DNA of 9,087 bases from Gemmatimonadaceae bacterium. GTDB taxonomy: Bacteria > Gemmatimonadota > Gemmatimonadetes > Gemmatimonadales > Gemmatimonadaceae. This document shows, piece after piece, positions 7,624-9,087 of this stretch. Every line of letters starts with the position of its first letter. The first letter of the stretch is position 1. The stretch lies in the NCBI GenBank assembly GCA_013820975.1, contig JACDHQ010000048.1, positions 1 through 9,087 on the forward strand, given 5' to 3'. The position numbers and the translations under genes were made by a program. A model generated the notes under the pieces. The model saw nothing but the letters and a program-made list of their open reading frames with translations, ran no database searches and was not told the origin of the DNA.

Positions 7624-8907
7624 ATGGAAATCATCCGCGACCCCGTCTGGAACAACGTGCGCATCGATCCGCTGGCGTTGCAGCTGGTCGCGACCCCGGC
7701 GTTCCAGCGGCTGCGGTATGTGCGCCAGCTGGGGCTCGCGCACCTGGTGTACCCGGGTGCGACGCACACGCGGTTCGAGCACGCCCTGGGCGCCTATCAC
7801 CTTGCCCGCCGCGCGATCGGGCTGCTCGAGGAGCGTCGCGAGGTCGAGCGGCTCGCTGCGGACGAGTGCGACGTCACGCGCGTCGCCGCCCTCCTTCACG
7901 ACGTGGGCCACTATCCCTTCTCGCACGCGCTGGAAGAGATCGGAGCACTGCACCACGAGGAGGTCGCACGCCCGCTGGTCATCGAGGGGCCGGTCGCCGC
8001 GGCGCTCACCGGGGCACTGGGGACCGATGCACCAGCGCGCATCATGGCGCTCATTCGCGGCGAGAGCAGCAGCCCGTTGCAGGGACTCATCTCGGGGTCC
8101 TTCGACCTCGACAAGCTCGACTACCTCAAGCGCGACGCGTTCATGTGCGGCGTCAGCTACGGTGCGATCGACGTGGACCGGCTGCTGCATTCACTGGTCG
8201 TGCTGGACGTGCACGACCGCGGGGGCGCCACGCGGGAGATCGGCCTCGTGGAGAAGGGGCTCGCAGCGCTCGAGTCGCTCCTCTTCGCAAAGTACCAGAT
8301 GTACCGCAACGTCTACTGGCACCATGCGGTCCGGAGCGCCACCGCGATGTACAAGCGCCTTGTCGCGGATGCGCTCAATCTCGGGTCGCTCGATGCCGCG
8401 ACGCTCGCCGGCTTCACCGACGAGGGAATCCTCCACGCGCTTGGCGACCGGTCCCCGTCACCGCTGCTGGCGGCGCTCCGCGAGCGGCGCCTGTACAAGC
8501 GCGCGTTCGAGTGCCCCGCGGCCGACCTCGCTGCCGACGGGTCGGGCGAGTGGATCGCCGAGGACCGGGCGCTCACCGTGGCCGTCGAGGACCGGATCGC
8601 GCGCGAGCTCGGGCTCAACCCGGGGGAAGTGCTGCTCGACTACCCGGCAAAGACGCAGATGCTCGGGCTCGACATTCCCGTGCTGCGGCGCGGGGGCGAG
8701 GTGCATCGCCTCACCGCCGAGGGATGGGACGGGGCGATCAACCTGCCCAAGCTTTCAGAAGAGCTGTACCGCTCCGCACGGTGGCTGCGGGTGTTCACTT
8801 GCGAGCGCATCGCACTCGACCGCGGCGCCGTGTTCGCCCTGCTGGCGGTACCGGCCCCCGCGATGCGGCAGCGGCTCGCCGAGGACGCGCCGCTGCTGGC
8901 GCGCTGA
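7624..8907 (+). CDS. HD-superfamily phosphohydrolase, SAMHD1/YwfO-like, probable dNTP triphosphohydrolase
   Basis: The 427-residue protein begins MEIIRDPVWNNVRIDP, the usual opening of the COG1078 HD family. The metal-binding HD set is intact: His53 in HTRFEHALG, His92-Asp93 in LLHDVGHYPFSHALE (90-104), and an Asp in SGSFDLDKLDYLKRD (157-171, most likely Asp161 or Asp163). RFEH and HDVGH-x-PFSH are shared with SAMHD1 and the Enterococcus dNTPase, so hydrolysis of dNTPs to nucleoside and triphosphate is the likely reaction. Other phosphohydrolase substrates are possible. Residues about 370-427 form a family-specific C-terminal tail. The start is set by homology. Earlier in-frame starts exist at 7600 (ATG) and 7573 (GTG), but the latter lies inside the palindromic element and neither has a Shine-Dalgarno sequence. 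A -10-like TACTCT (7612-7617) ends 6 nt before the chosen ATG, so a leaderless mRNA is possible. Gene context gives no pathway clue. Confidence 0.92.
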   Translation: MEIIRDPVWNNVRIDPLALQLVATPAFQRLRYVRQLGLAHLVYPGATHTRFEHALGAYHLARRAIGLLEERREVERLAADECDVTRVAALLHDVGHYPFSHALEEIGALHHEEVARPLVIEGPVAAALTGALGTDAPARIMALIRGESSSPLQGLISGSFDLDKLDYLKRDAFMCGVSYGAIDVDRLLHSLVVLDVHDRGGATREIGLVEKGLAALESLLFAKYQMYRNVYWHHAVRSATAMYKRLVADALNLGSLDAATLAGFTDEGILHALGDRSPSPLLAALRERRLYKRAFECPAADLAADGSGEWIAEDRALTVAVEDRIARELGLNPGEVLLDYPAKTQMLGLDIPVLRRGGEVHRLTAEGWDGAINLPKLSEELYRSARWLRVFTCERIALDRGAVFALLAVPAPAMRQRLAEDAPLLAR

Positions 8908-8911
8908 CCGG

Positions 8912-9087
8912 CTACTCCTTCGCCATCCCATGCGCATCGGCCAGCTTCCTGGCAATGGCGCGATAGAAGGCCGCGTGCTCATCCTTGCCCTCGCCGTCCA
9001 GCGACATGGCCGCGAGCTCCAGCGCGTACAGGATGTTGCCGAGGTACAGCTCCGCGAGCGCACCGACCGACTCGGGGAGGCCGACCC
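8912..9087 (-). CDS. C-terminal fragment of an unrecognised protein, cut by window end
   Basis: Reading inward from the right edge on the minus strand gives 57 uninterrupted codons before TAG at 8912-8914. The peptide includes LAELYLGNILYALELAAMSL and ends DAHGMAKE. It looks like two amphipathic helices separated by a polar DGEGKDEH turn. The codons favour G/C at the third position as in the neighbouring genes. The start lies outside the window. It converges on the HD gene with only 4 nt between the two stop codons, leaving no room for a separate terminator. I do not recognise the family. Confidence 0.6.
   Translation of the reverse strand, partial: VGLPESVGALAELYLGNILYALELAAMSLDGEGKDEHAAFYRAIARKLADAHGMAKE

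Overview
This is a high-GC, gene-dense stretch of bacterial chromosome. The best guess for the source is a Gemmatimonadota-type Gram-negative. The evidence is an outer-membrane TonB receptor carrying an N-terminal carboxypeptidase-regulatory-like domain, a lipoprotein whose mature end reads C-SDSTGP (a beginning I associate with that phylum), and predicted promoters lying almost against the start codons. The phylum call is inference, not proof.

Layout. (1) Positions 29-3299, minus strand: an apparent three-gene operon. In transcription order it holds a small exported Cys/His-rich protein (2958-3299), a ZnuD-like TonB-dependent outer-membrane receptor (535-2871), and a small lipoprotein (29-496). 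The receptor family and the metal-ligand-rich small protein suggest uptake of zinc or another divalent metal. (2) Positions 3300-3402: a short divergent promoter region. Each side has a recognisable -35/-10 pair placed so that the transcripts start at, or about 5 nt before, the start codons. (3) Positions 3403-7345, plus strand: maeB (malic enzyme fused to a phosphotransacetylase-like domain) followed after 4 nt by pckA (ATP-type PEP carboxykinase). Together they drain C4 acids of the TCA cycle to pyruvate and PEP, the entry to gluconeogenesis. (4) Positions 7350-7576: a 227-bp non-coding element. It is one long imperfect palindrome with 33-bp terminal inverted repeats built from GTAC-containing heptads, and an inner 13-bp inverted repeat centred on exactly the same base. 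It looks like a MITE or large REP-type unit and is the most unusual object in the window. (5) Positions 7624-8907, plus strand: an HD-superfamily phosphohydrolase (SAMHD1/YwfO-like, probably a dNTP triphosphohydrolase). (6) Positions 8912-9087, minus strand: the C-terminal end of an unrecognised gene that converges on the HD gene with a 4-nt gap and runs off the window.

Apart from the palindromic element there is no non-coding stretch above 110 bases. I saw no tRNA, rRNA, CRISPR, transposase, phage gene or defence system. The core genes are ordinary. The second-look items are the palindromic element, the metal-uptake operon with its two uncharacterised small partners, and the near-leaderless promoter arrangement.
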